This document shows positions 1 through 5,000 of a stretch of 5,000 bases of DNA, piece by piece. The translations under genes were made by a program, and so were the position numbers. Origin of the DNA: Planctomycetia bacterium (GTDB lineage: Bacteria; Planctomycetota; Phycisphaerae; Phycisphaerales; SM1A02); NCBI GenBank assembly GCA_005798965.1, contig SYIB01000152.1, positions 1 through 5,000 of the forward strand, in the 5' to 3' direction. Numbering within the stretch: the stretch's first letter is position 1; each line of letters begins with the position of its first letter. Below the pieces are notes generated by a model. That model saw only the letters and a program-made list of their open reading frames with translations. It did not search any database and had not been told where the DNA came from.

Positions 1-878
1 ATCCCGCGCACCGTGTGCGCATGAAGGGCTTCTGGATCGATCGGCACGAGGTGACCAATGACCAGTTCGCGGCCTTCGTCGCTGCCACGACGTACGTGAC
101 CGTGGCGGAACGCGCCGTCAACTGGGAACTCTTGAAGCAGCAAGTTCCGCCGGGCACCCCCAAGCCGCCGGACGAGATGCTCCAGCCTGGTTCGCTCGTC
201 TTCACGCCCACAACCGAAGCGGTACCGACCGATGACGCGAGCCAGTGGTGGCGCTGGGTGAGCGGTGCGAACTGGCGCCACCCCGAGGGGCCTGGCTCAT
301 CGATCGAGGGCAAGGGGAATCACCCCGTGGTGCAGGTCGCGTTCGAGGATGCCCAGGCCTATGCCGCGTGGGCCGACCAGCGCCTGCCGACTGAGGCCGA
401 ATGGGAATACGCAGCTCGCGGAGGACTCGATGGCGCGACCTTCGTCTGGGGCAACGATCCCTTGGATGCCACGCGGTGCAACGTCTGGCAGGGCGAGTTC
501 CCGTACCGCAACACGCGCGAGGATGGCTTCGTGACGACCGCACCGGTGGGCTCGTACGCACCCAATGGACTCGGCTTGGTCGACATGGCCGGCAACGTGT
601 GGGAGTGGTGCAGCGATCAGTACGCACCCGGTGAGTACAGCGAGCGTGTGCAGGCCTCGGGCGCCGCCGGCGTCGTCACCTGCCCGAGCGGCCCAAGCAT
701 CACGCGCGATCCGCGCAATCCCTACTCCAGCGAAAGTCGCGTGCATCGTGGCGGCTCGTTCCTGTGCAATCCCTCGTACTGCTCGAGCTACAGGCCGAGC
801 GCCCGCATGGCGTGCACGGCGGATTCATCATTGCAGCACCTGGGTTTCCGCTGCGTGAAGGACGCCCCCGCGCGGTGA
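1..878 (+). CDS. Formylglycine-generating enzyme (sulfatase-modifying factor), 5' end missing
   Basis: The product belongs to the FGE-sulfatase (SUMF1-type) family. These enzymes oxidise the cysteine of the C-x-P-x-R motif of type I sulfatases to formylglycine, the catalytic residue, using oxygen and copper. The frame is open from the left edge (first full codon at nt 3) and stops with TGA at 876-878. The upstream codons (PAHRV) fit the family, so the GTG at 15 is not the true start; probably a few dozen N-terminal residues are missing. Family landmarks appear in order: EVTN near the start, HPVVQV, RLPTEAEWEYAARGG, WQGEFP, DGF, GNVWEW and RGGSFLCNPSYC, ending LGFRC. The two cysteines spaced C-x4-C (codons 765-767 and 780-782) match the catalytic pair of human SUMF1 (Cys336 and Cys341). 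This makes a true maturase likelier than a non-catalytic FGE-fold protein, many of which lack these cysteines. No sulfatase gene lies in the window. Signal peptide and location cannot be judged. Confidence 0.93.
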   Translation, partial: PAHRVRMKGFWIDRHEVTNDQFAAFVAATTYVTVAERAVNWELLKQQVPPGTPKPPDEMLQPGSLVFTPTTEAVPTDDASQWWRWVSGANWRHPEGPGSSIEGKGNHPVVQVAFEDAQAYAAWADQRLPTEAEWEYAARGGLDGATFVWGNDPLDATRCNVWQGEFPYRNTREDGFVTTAPVGSYAPNGLGLVDMAGNVWEWCSDQYAPGEYSERVQASGAAGVVTCPSGPSITRDPRNPYSSESRVHRGGSFLCNPSYCSSYRPSARMACTADSSLQHLGFRCVKDAPAR

Positions 879-883
879 GCACA

Positions 884-929
884 CCCCCGCCGACGGGTAC
901 GGCGTGGGCCCTTCGCGAGTCGGCAGGGG
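884..929. repeat. Overlapping inverted repeats downstream of the FGE gene; possible terminator or operator
   Basis: The arm CCCCCGCCGAC (884-894) pairs at 10 of 11 positions with GTCGGCAGGGG (919-929) across a 24-base loop. The same left arm can instead pair with CGGCGTGGG (900-908), matching at 8 of 9 positions around a 7-base loop. The two folds exclude each other. The element starts 5 bases after the FGE stop codon and ends 8 bases before the candidate -10 box of the next gene. A factor-independent terminator is possible, but neither fold is followed by a T run. An operator for the binding-protein gene is equally possible. The structure is seen; the function is inference. Confidence 0.4.
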
Positions 930-933
930 CTTC

Positions 934-944
934 GATCTACACTC
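934..944 (+). promoter_or_regulatory. Candidate -10 promoter element, leaderless start for the binding-protein gene
   Basis: GATCTACACTC contains TACACT (938-943), a fair match to the bacterial -10 consensus TATAAT. It lies 6 bases before the ATG at 950, so transcription would begin at or next to the start codon and give a leaderless mRNA. In keeping with this, no Shine-Dalgarno sequence precedes the ATG. No clear -35 box is visible at the usual spacing. A near-identical 11-mer (one base different) lies at 3245-3255 before another gene. Confidence 0.45.
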
Positions 945-949
945 GGTAC

Positions 950-2239
950 ATGATCCAACGCCTTGGCACTGTTGCATGCGCGTTCGCCCTCGCCGCCGGG
1001 TGCGAACGATCGAACCGGATTGCGGTGATCGTCGACGAGTCCGGCTCGCAAGCCGCGCTCGGCACACCTGCCTGGAGGGGCGCACAACTTGCGCTGAAGT
1101 CATCCCCGCCGGCCTGGGTCCTCGAGCAGGACATCGCGTGGGCGCCGAATGACCCTGCGAGCCGAAGCATGAGCAAGGACTGGTCGACCGCGAGCAACCA
1201 CGGCGCCGCCCGCGTCTTCAGTCGATGGCAGTCGGCGGAATTCGACCGCGCCGACTCGCGCTCAAGCACCTCGACGGCAGCGGTCGTGGGCGAGCGACTT
1301 CGCCGCGAGGGAGCGTCGATCGGCCTTGGATTCACCGACTCGGACATCGCGGCCGCCGGCATGCGTGCGTTTCTCTCGGCCAACGCCAAAGATCCCACCT
1401 GTGCGGCGCCGTTCGTGATCGTGGGCGCGACTGATCCAAAGCTGCCCGAGCTGGGGCATTGGCCTGCGAGCACCTTCCTTGCCTGCTTCACCGACGATGC
1501 GCAGGCCGTGGCGGCAGCGCAATACATGGTCGAGCGCTGGGGCAAGCGCGTGGTCGTGGTGATTGACCCGCAGTACGACTACACGCGCACGATCGGCGGC
1601 TTCGTGGAGAAGGCCGTGCCGGCGTTCGGTGGCACCGTCACGCTGTCGGTCAGCGCTCGATCCACGCAGCTCAAGCAGCAGCTCGAGGCTGCGGCCAGCA
1701 AGGGTGTCGACGCCGTCTTCCTTGCGCTTGAACCCGATCTGGTTCCGACCGTACTCCCCGCCGTGCGAGCGGCCCTGCCGGGCGTGCGCTGCATGGGCGG
1801 CGACGGACTCGATTTCACTGGCCTCGACACGCTGCTCGATGGCGCGACCGATGGTGTGGCGTTCTGTGCCCACGCCTGGTTCGGCGAGGGTGCCAGCGAG
1901 GCGGCGCACCGCTTCGCGCAGGACTACATGGCAGCCTTCGGCGAGGCCCCCACCGGCTTTTCGGCGCTCGGCTACGACGCCGCAATGCTCGTGAAGTTCG
2001 CGCACGCGCGTGCGCCCAAGGTGTACAGCGGCGGCACGACATCGGGTCCCCGTCCGCCGGGCTGTGCCGCGACCATGACCGCGGAACTGGCTTCGATTCG
2101 CGGCTATCCCGGCGTGAGCGGCACGATTTCATTTGCCGACGGCCCGATCCCCGAAAAGGATGTGTGGATCGTGGAGCTCAAGAAGGGCCAGCGCACGCTG
2201 GGCGCGGCGATCCGGCCGGATCGTCGCAAGGCACGCTGA
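950..2239 (+). CDS. Periplasmic ligand-binding lipoprotein, LivJ-like type I binding protein
   Basis: This is a 429-residue exported lipoprotein of the type I periplasmic binding protein fold (Peripla_BP_6, branched-chain amino acid binding-protein-like). The ATG at 950 is chosen because it gives a signal peptide with a lipobox-like LAAGC and the lipidation cysteine at residue 18; upstream in-frame starts would overlap the FGE gene and bury this signal. The first strand follows (RIAVIVDES). A segment of about 70 residues with little family resemblance (about residues 63-130, rich in Ser, Arg and Asp) comes before recognisable lobe sequence: VVVVIDPQYDYTR, then GVDAVFLALEPD, APTGFSALGYDAAM and the typical C-terminal GVSGTISFADG with DVWIVELKKG. 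Such proteins deliver amino acids, amides or other small ligands to ABC importers, or act as ligand sensors. No permease or ATPase gene adjoins it, so the ligand and partner are unknown. Confidence 0.82.
   Translation: MIQRLGTVACAFALAAGCERSNRIAVIVDESGSQAALGTPAWRGAQLALKSSPPAWVLEQDIAWAPNDPASRSMSKDWSTASNHGAARVFSRWQSAEFDRADSRSSTSTAAVVGERLRREGASIGLGFTDSDIAAAGMRAFLSANAKDPTCAAPFVIVGATDPKLPELGHWPASTFLACFTDDAQAVAAAQYMVERWGKRVVVVIDPQYDYTRTIGGFVEKAVPAFGGTVTLSVSARSTQLKQQLEAAASKGVDAVFLALEPDLVPTVLPAVRAALPGVRCMGGDGLDFTGLDTLLDGATDGVAFCAHAWFGEGASEAAHRFAQDYMAAFGEAPTGFSALGYDAAMLVKFAHARAPKVYSGGTTSGPRPPGCAATMTAELASIRGYPGVSGTISFADGPIPEKDVWIVELKKGQRTLGAAIRPDRRKAR
2208..2223. repeat. 16-bp perfect palindrome near the convergent gene ends
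   Basis: CGATCCGGCCGGATCG is its own reverse complement. It lies within the last codons of the binding-protein gene, 24 bp before the stop codon of the opposing CDF gene. In RNA it could form a 6-bp stem with a GGCC loop on either strand. Because only 8 bp separate the two genes, this is the nearest candidate for a two-way terminator, but there is no T run on either side. It may simply be a chance product of frequent GATC and CCGG words in this DNA. Confidence 0.25.
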
Positions 2240-2247
2240 GGCCGCGA

Positions 2248-3183
2248 TCAACTACGACGGCATCGATCGCACGCCGCATCGACACACGGCTCGACATGGG
2301 CCGTGGCCGTGCCGGGCAGGAGCGATTCAAGCTCATCCTCGGCACGCTTGGCAATCGAGTGCGCCGTAGCGATGTCGAGCGATGACGGCAGCTGCACGTG
2401 GAAATCGATCCAGTGCTCGCGCCCGACGTGACGGTGACGAATCTTGTGGAACGAGCACAGTTGCTCGGCTCCGGCCGAAGGCTGCGTGCGACGCGTGAGC
2501 ACATCCCGGATCAGCCGTGCATCGGCTGCATCGCTTTCATCAAGAAGCAGGCCCATCGCCTCGCGGACGAGCCGAATCCCGGCCACAAGCGCACCGATGC
2601 CCAAGGCGATCGCACCGATCGCATCCCAGACGGGCTGCCCTGTCCACGCCACGAGCAGCAGTGCGACGATGCCGATCAACGTCGACCCCGCATCCGTCAG
2701 TAGGTGCACCCCGCCAGCACGCAACACGATCGATCCGTGGCGTGCACCATGCCGCATCAGCCAGAGTCCCATCAGCGCGTTGGCCACGGCCGTCCCGCCG
2801 GCGAGCCAGAGGCCGCGGCCGATCATGCCGGTCTCGAGCGTGGGCGTGAACAACCCTTCGACACCTCGGATCGCGATCGCGGCGGCAGCCAGCACGACCA
2901 TGCCGCCCTCGAATGCAGCGGTCACAAACTCGATGCGACCATGACCATACGGATGCGTTTCGTCGGCCGGCCGCGCGGCCCACGCCAGGCTGCCCAGCGC
3001 CATACCCCCTGCGATCACGTTCACGATGCTCTCGACCGCATCCGACCAGAGTGCCGTCGATCGTGTGAACCACCACGCAGCCGCCTTCACACCAAGGATG
3101 GCGATGGCAAGCGCGAACGTCCACGCCGCGAGGGTTCGCTCGCGACGGCGCTGATCGACAGTGCTGGCATCCACTCGGTACAT
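2248..3183 (-). CDS. Cation diffusion facilitator (CDF) family metal/proton antiporter
   Basis: The 311-residue product is a CDF family inner-membrane protein, a dimer that exports divalent metal (Zn, Mn, Fe, Co or Ni) in exchange for protons. The ATG at 3183 is chosen because the CDF N-terminus begins right after it and the open frame further upstream runs antisense to the kinase gene. About six hydrophobic segments are seen (roughly residues 18-38, 52-70, 87-105, 123-142, 166-182 and 186-205), then a cytosolic ZT-dimer domain (about 216-300). Motifs include LWSDAVESIVNVIAG in TM2, HPYGHGRIE (77-85) and VHLLTD in TM5. By alignment with E. coli YiiP, the transport-site positions are E51 and N55 in TM2 (D45 and D49 in YiiP) and H160 and D164 in TM5 (H153 and D157). 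TM2 is thus altered. The tail carries C300, C305 and C308 after HVEP. The metal cannot be assigned. The stop codon faces that of the binding-protein gene across 8 bp. Confidence 0.93.
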   Translation of the reverse strand: MYRVDASTVDQRRRERTLAAWTFALAIAILGVKAAAWWFTRSTALWSDAVESIVNVIAGGMALGSLAWAARPADETHPYGHGRIEFVTAAFEGGMVVLAAAAIAIRGVEGLFTPTLETGMIGRGLWLAGGTAVANALMGLWLMRHGARHGSIVLRAGGVHLLTDAGSTLIGIVALLLVAWTGQPVWDAIGAIALGIGALVAGIRLVREAMGLLLDESDAADARLIRDVLTRRTQPSAGAEQLCSFHKIRHRHVGREHWIDFHVQLPSSLDIATAHSIAKRAEDELESLLPGTATAHVEPCVDAACDRCRRS

Positions 3184-3270
3184 CGTGCCGGGTTGTACAA
3201 CGGATCCACGGCATCGTCGATCGGTACCGTCATCCGCCGGTGATGATCTAGACTCCGACTCTGGCGGACC
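3184..3270. promoter_or_regulatory. Divergent intergenic region between the CDF gene and the kinase cluster
   Basis: This 87-bp gap holds the start regions of two divergent transcription units. On the minus strand, GTTGTACAAC (3191-3200) contains TACAAC and lies about 8 bases before the CDF ATG, so that gene may also be leaderless; the match to TATAAT is modest. On the plus strand, the element at 3245-3255 serves the rightward cluster. No palindromic regulator site of the MerR or ArsR type, which can control metal exporters, was recognised. Confidence 0.4.
3245..3255 (+). promoter_or_regulatory. Candidate -10 promoter element for the rightward cluster
   Basis: GATCTAGACTC differs at one base from the element at 934-944. 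Its TAGACT core (3249-3254) lies 16 bases before the ATG at 3271, predicting a leader of roughly 10 bases. A GGCGG (3263-3267) just before that ATG could act as a weak ribosome binding site. No -35 box is evident. The evidence is the repetition of the motif at the same kind of place upstream of two genes. Confidence 0.42.
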
Positions 3271-3489
3271 ATGACCAAGCGCACGTGCCCATACTCTGCC
3301 GACGCAGCCCGCACCGCGCCGGCCAAGCTCGTCTGCGGTGGAAACCATCAGTTTGCGAGGGACCATGGCCATGTGCTGCTGGCGGACATGGTGGCCATGC
3401 CCGACTGGACGCGAGCCGTCGGTGAACGCATCGATGCGCTGCTGGAACACCTCCAAGGCGAAACCATGATCCGCCGGACCTGGGCATGA
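3271..3489 (+). CDS. Hypothetical 72-residue protein upstream of the ROK kinase
   Basis: I do not recognise this small protein. It appears genuine because it starts after a candidate promoter, uses mostly G or C at third codon positions like its neighbours, fills a space that would otherwise be empty, and ends only 4 bp before the kinase start, as in an operon. It has two cysteines (residues 6 and 22), four histidines mostly in the middle (around GGNHQFARDHGH), and a likely amphipathic helix (TRAVGERIDALLEHLQGE) near the C-terminus. No signal peptide or membrane segment is seen. The central His and Cys residues might bind metal, but that is a guess. It could also be a remnant of a longer gene, or a non-coding leader that happens to be open. 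Confidence 0.5.
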   Translation: MTKRTCPYSADAARTAPAKLVCGGNHQFARDHGHVLLADMVAMPDWTRAVGERIDALLEHLQGETMIRRTWA

Positions 3490-3493
3490 ACGA

Positions 3494-4417
3494 ATGAGCA
3501 CCTCTTCCCCCATCGTCGGTGCGATCGAACTTGGTGGCACGAAGATCATCGCGGCGATCGGCTCCGGCCCCGGTGCAGGGATCTTGGCGCGCGAGCGATT
3601 CACCACCGGGGATGACCCGGCACAGGTGCTGATGCGGGTCACGTCATGGATGCAGGATGCTTCGCATCGTGTGGGCCAGGTCACGGCGATCGGCATTGCC
3701 TCGTTCGGGCCGCTTGATCTGGATCCTCGGTCATCGACGCATGGATGCATCACGACGACACCCAAGCATGGATGGAAGTGCACCGATGTGCTTGCACCCT
3801 TCCGCCGCGCCTTCCCGGGCCTGCCGATCGCACTCGACACCGATGTGAATGGCGCTGCGATCGGCGAAGGACGCTGGGGCGCAGGGCAAGGCCTCGATGA
3901 CTTCATCTACATCACCGTGGGGACGGGCATCGGTGGCGGAGCCATCGTGCGCGGCAAGCCAGTGCACGGGCTCGTGCATCCAGAGATGGGGCACATCCCC
4001 ATGCCGCGCGCCGAGGGCGATCGTTTCGCGGGCGCATGCGCGATCCACGGCCGGTGCTGGGAAGGACTGTGCGCCGGGCCGGCAATCGCCGCTCGGGCAG
4101 GTCGCCCCGCCGAGGATCTGGCGGCTGACGATCCGACGTGGGAGGCCGTCACGCAGTCGATGGGGCACGCGCTCGCGACGATGACGCTCATGCTGTCACC
4201 ACGGCGCATCATCATCGGCGGCAGCGTGCGCAAGGCCGGGCAACTTGGTGAAGCCGCCTTCTTCGATCGGTGCAGGCTCCACCTCAAGGCCGCGCTGGCG
4301 GGCTACGTCGACTCGCCCGCGCTTCGTGATGAAGGGCTCCGTTCGTTCGTGGTCCCGCCCATGCTGGGTGACGACGCCGGGTTATGTGGGGCCATCGCTC
4401 TGGCGTACGATTCCTGA
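3494..4417 (+). CDS. ROK family sugar kinase, zinc type, probable fructokinase
   Basis: The 307-residue product is a cytoplasmic ROK kinase that transfers phosphate from ATP to a hexose. It is most like the zinc-containing fructokinases (B. subtilis YdhR/GmuE type, EC 2.7.1.4). Landmarks: the phosphate-binding loop GAIELGGTK (residues 9-17); DTDVNGAA with D117 as the likely catalytic base; ITVGTGIGGG (phosphate/adenosine motif); HPEMGH (162-167); and a zinc motif C182-x2-H185-x2-C188, presumably completed by a histidine of the HPEMGH segment. It continues with EGLCAGPAI, as in fructokinases, and ends with GLCGAIALA. The length is normal and the protein is complete. The start is fixed by the motif spacing; there is no good Shine-Dalgarno sequence, so translation may be coupled to the preceding small gene, which stops 4 bp earlier. 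Related sugars such as glucose or mannose remain possible substrates. ROK repressors are excluded because there is no N-terminal DNA-binding domain. Confidence 0.92.
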   Translation: MSTSSPIVGAIELGGTKIIAAIGSGPGAGILARERFTTGDDPAQVLMRVTSWMQDASHRVGQVTAIGIASFGPLDLDPRSSTHGCITTTPKHGWKCTDVLAPFRRAFPGLPIALDTDVNGAAIGEGRWGAGQGLDDFIYITVGTGIGGGAIVRGKPVHGLVHPEMGHIPMPRAEGDRFAGACAIHGRCWEGLCAGPAIAARAGRPAEDLAADDPTWEAVTQSMGHALATMTLMLSPRRIIIGGSVRKAGQLGEAAFFDRCRLHLKAALAGYVDSPALRDEGLRSFVVPPMLGDDAGLCGAIALAYDS

Positions 4418-4464
4418 GAGAGATTGTCCGACGCCGAATCCGGGCAACAAGACCAAAGCAGACC

Positions 4465-5000
4465 ATGCCCATGATGCGCACCTTGTCCAGAACGCTGCTC
4501 ACCGTCATGGCCCTGTCGCCCAGTGCCCACGCCCAACACGGGCCGTGGACCACACCGCCGGTGACCGCATCGGGGGTGCAGTACCGCACCTTCCAGAGCG
4601 CCAACGCTGGTGCCACCGCGAGCTTCCATGTCTGGCTGCCGCCGCAGTACCAGTCCATGCCCACCCAACGGTTCCCGGTGCTGTACTGGCTGCACGGATC
4701 GGGCAGCCCGATCGCCGGCATTCCTTGGGTGAGCGCATGGTTCGGCAACGCGATGGCGCAGGGCAAGATCCCGCCCATGCTCGTGGTCTTCCCCAACGGC
4801 ATGGGTGCGAGCATGTGGTGCGACTCCAAGGATGGCGACTACCTCATGGAGTCAGTGGTCATCGAGGATCTGATCCCGCACGTCGACGCGACCTTTCGCA
4901 CGATCGCGGAGCGTCGTGGCCGCCTTCTTGAGGGCTTCAGCATGGGCGGCGCGGGTACGGGCCGGCTGGGCCTGCGCCGGCCCGATCTCTTCGCAGGCAT
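4465..5000 (+). CDS. Secreted alpha/beta-hydrolase esterase (esterase D / CE1-like), 3' end missing
   Basis: This frame is open from the ATG at 4465 through the right edge, giving 178 residues of an incomplete protein. It begins with a Sec signal peptide (MRTLSRTLLTVMALSPSAHA, with likely cleavage after AHA). Starts at 4465, 4471 and 4474 are all possible. The body matches the putative esterase family (PF00756): LPPQYQ, FPVLYWLHGSGS (oxyanion-hole region, H77), MLVVFPNG, then VIEDLIPHVDATFRT and the nucleophile elbow GFSMGG with the likely catalytic serine at residue 159 (codon 4939-4941), followed by RRPDLFAG. The acid and histidine of the triad should lie beyond the window. The family includes feruloyl and acetyl esterases and S-formylglutathione hydrolases; the signal peptide favours an extracytoplasmic role, perhaps removing acyl groups from polysaccharides. 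It follows the kinase by 47 bp with no clear terminator, so co-transcription is plausible. Confidence 0.88.
   Translation, partial: MPMMRTLSRTLLTVMALSPSAHAQHGPWTTPPVTASGVQYRTFQSANAGATASFHVWLPPQYQSMPTQRFPVLYWLHGSGSPIAGIPWVSAWFGNAMAQGKIPPMLVVFPNGMGASMWCDSKDGDYLMESVVIEDLIPHVDATFRTIAERRGRLLEGFSMGGAGTGRLGLRRPDLFAG

Noticed and set aside
764..949. An upstream in-frame extension of the binding protein starting at 764.
   Set aside because: It overlaps the conserved C-terminus of the FGE gene and would place the lipoprotein signal about 60 residues inside the protein.
3172..3183. A 12-base direct repeat, CACTCGGTACAT, at about 940-951 and 3172-3183.
   Set aside because: One copy lies at a start on the plus strand and the other inside the first codons of a minus-strand gene, so they are not equivalent sites; a 12-base match is expected by chance in 5 kb of biased composition.
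2398..3243. Several plus-strand open frames opposite the CDF gene.
   Set aside because: They show no family motifs, are rich in Arg, Pro and Ser as expected for shadow frames, and lie fully opposite a strongly supported gene.
3184..3906. A long open frame on the minus strand extending the CDF protein N-terminally by 241 residues, antisense to the kinase and small gene.
   Set aside because: The added sequence has no CDF or other recognisable features and overlaps a well-supported kinase gene; the CDF family start matches the ATG at 3183. Long antisense frames are common in DNA with G/C-rich third positions.
4424..4447. A possible hairpin after the kinase gene (TTGTCCG pairing with CGGGCAA, 10-base loop).
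   Set aside because: The stem is only 7 bp with one G-U pair, and no T run follows; it is not enough to call a terminator.
4284..4829. A 181-residue minus-strand frame across the kinase end and the esterase start.
   Set aside because: It has no recognisable motif and is antisense to two convincing genes.
1..5000. Searched for CRISPR arrays, tRNA or rRNA genes, insertion sequences, toxin-antitoxin pairs and phage or defence genes.
   Set aside because: No regularly spaced repeats, RNA gene hallmarks, transposase motifs or defence-type domains were seen.

Overview
This is a GC-rich, gene-dense stretch with strong G/C preference at third codon positions. A complete-looking formylglycine-generating enzyme (sulfatase maturase), a solute-binding lipoprotein, a ROK sugar kinase and a secreted esterase together resemble a polysaccharide-degrading Planctomycetota genome, perhaps of the Phycisphaerae type. 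That placement is inferred from gene content and base composition only. No rRNA, tRNA, mobile element, CRISPR array or other taxonomic marker is present.

Layout, left to right. (1) The 3' part of a formylglycine-generating enzyme gene (+) enters from the left edge and stops at 878; both catalytic cysteines are present. (2) A 71-bp gap follows, with overlapping inverted repeats and a candidate -10 box. (3) A lipoprotein of the type I periplasmic binding protein family (+, 950-2239) comes next, with no transport permease beside it in the window. (4) A cation diffusion facilitator (-, 2248-3183) converges on it; only 8 bp separate the two stop codons. (5) An 87-bp divergent promoter region follows (3184-3270). 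(6) A rightward cluster then contains an unrecognised 72-residue protein (3271-3489), a zinc-type ROK kinase most like fructokinase (3494-4417), and the 5' part of a secreted serine esterase (from 4465) that runs off the right edge.

The genes do not form one obvious pathway. The formylglycine enzyme would activate type I sulfatases encoded elsewhere. The kinase and esterase fit use of sugars released from decorated polysaccharides, and the CDF protein exports divalent metal. The same 11-base element (10 of 11 identical) lies just upstream of the binding-protein gene and of the small gene that heads the kinase cluster, and is the best promoter candidate here.

I see no convincing new multi-gene system. 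The points most worth a second look are the altered TM2 metal site of the CDF protein, the competing hairpins between the first two genes, the shared -10-like element, and the unrecognised small protein next to the kinase.
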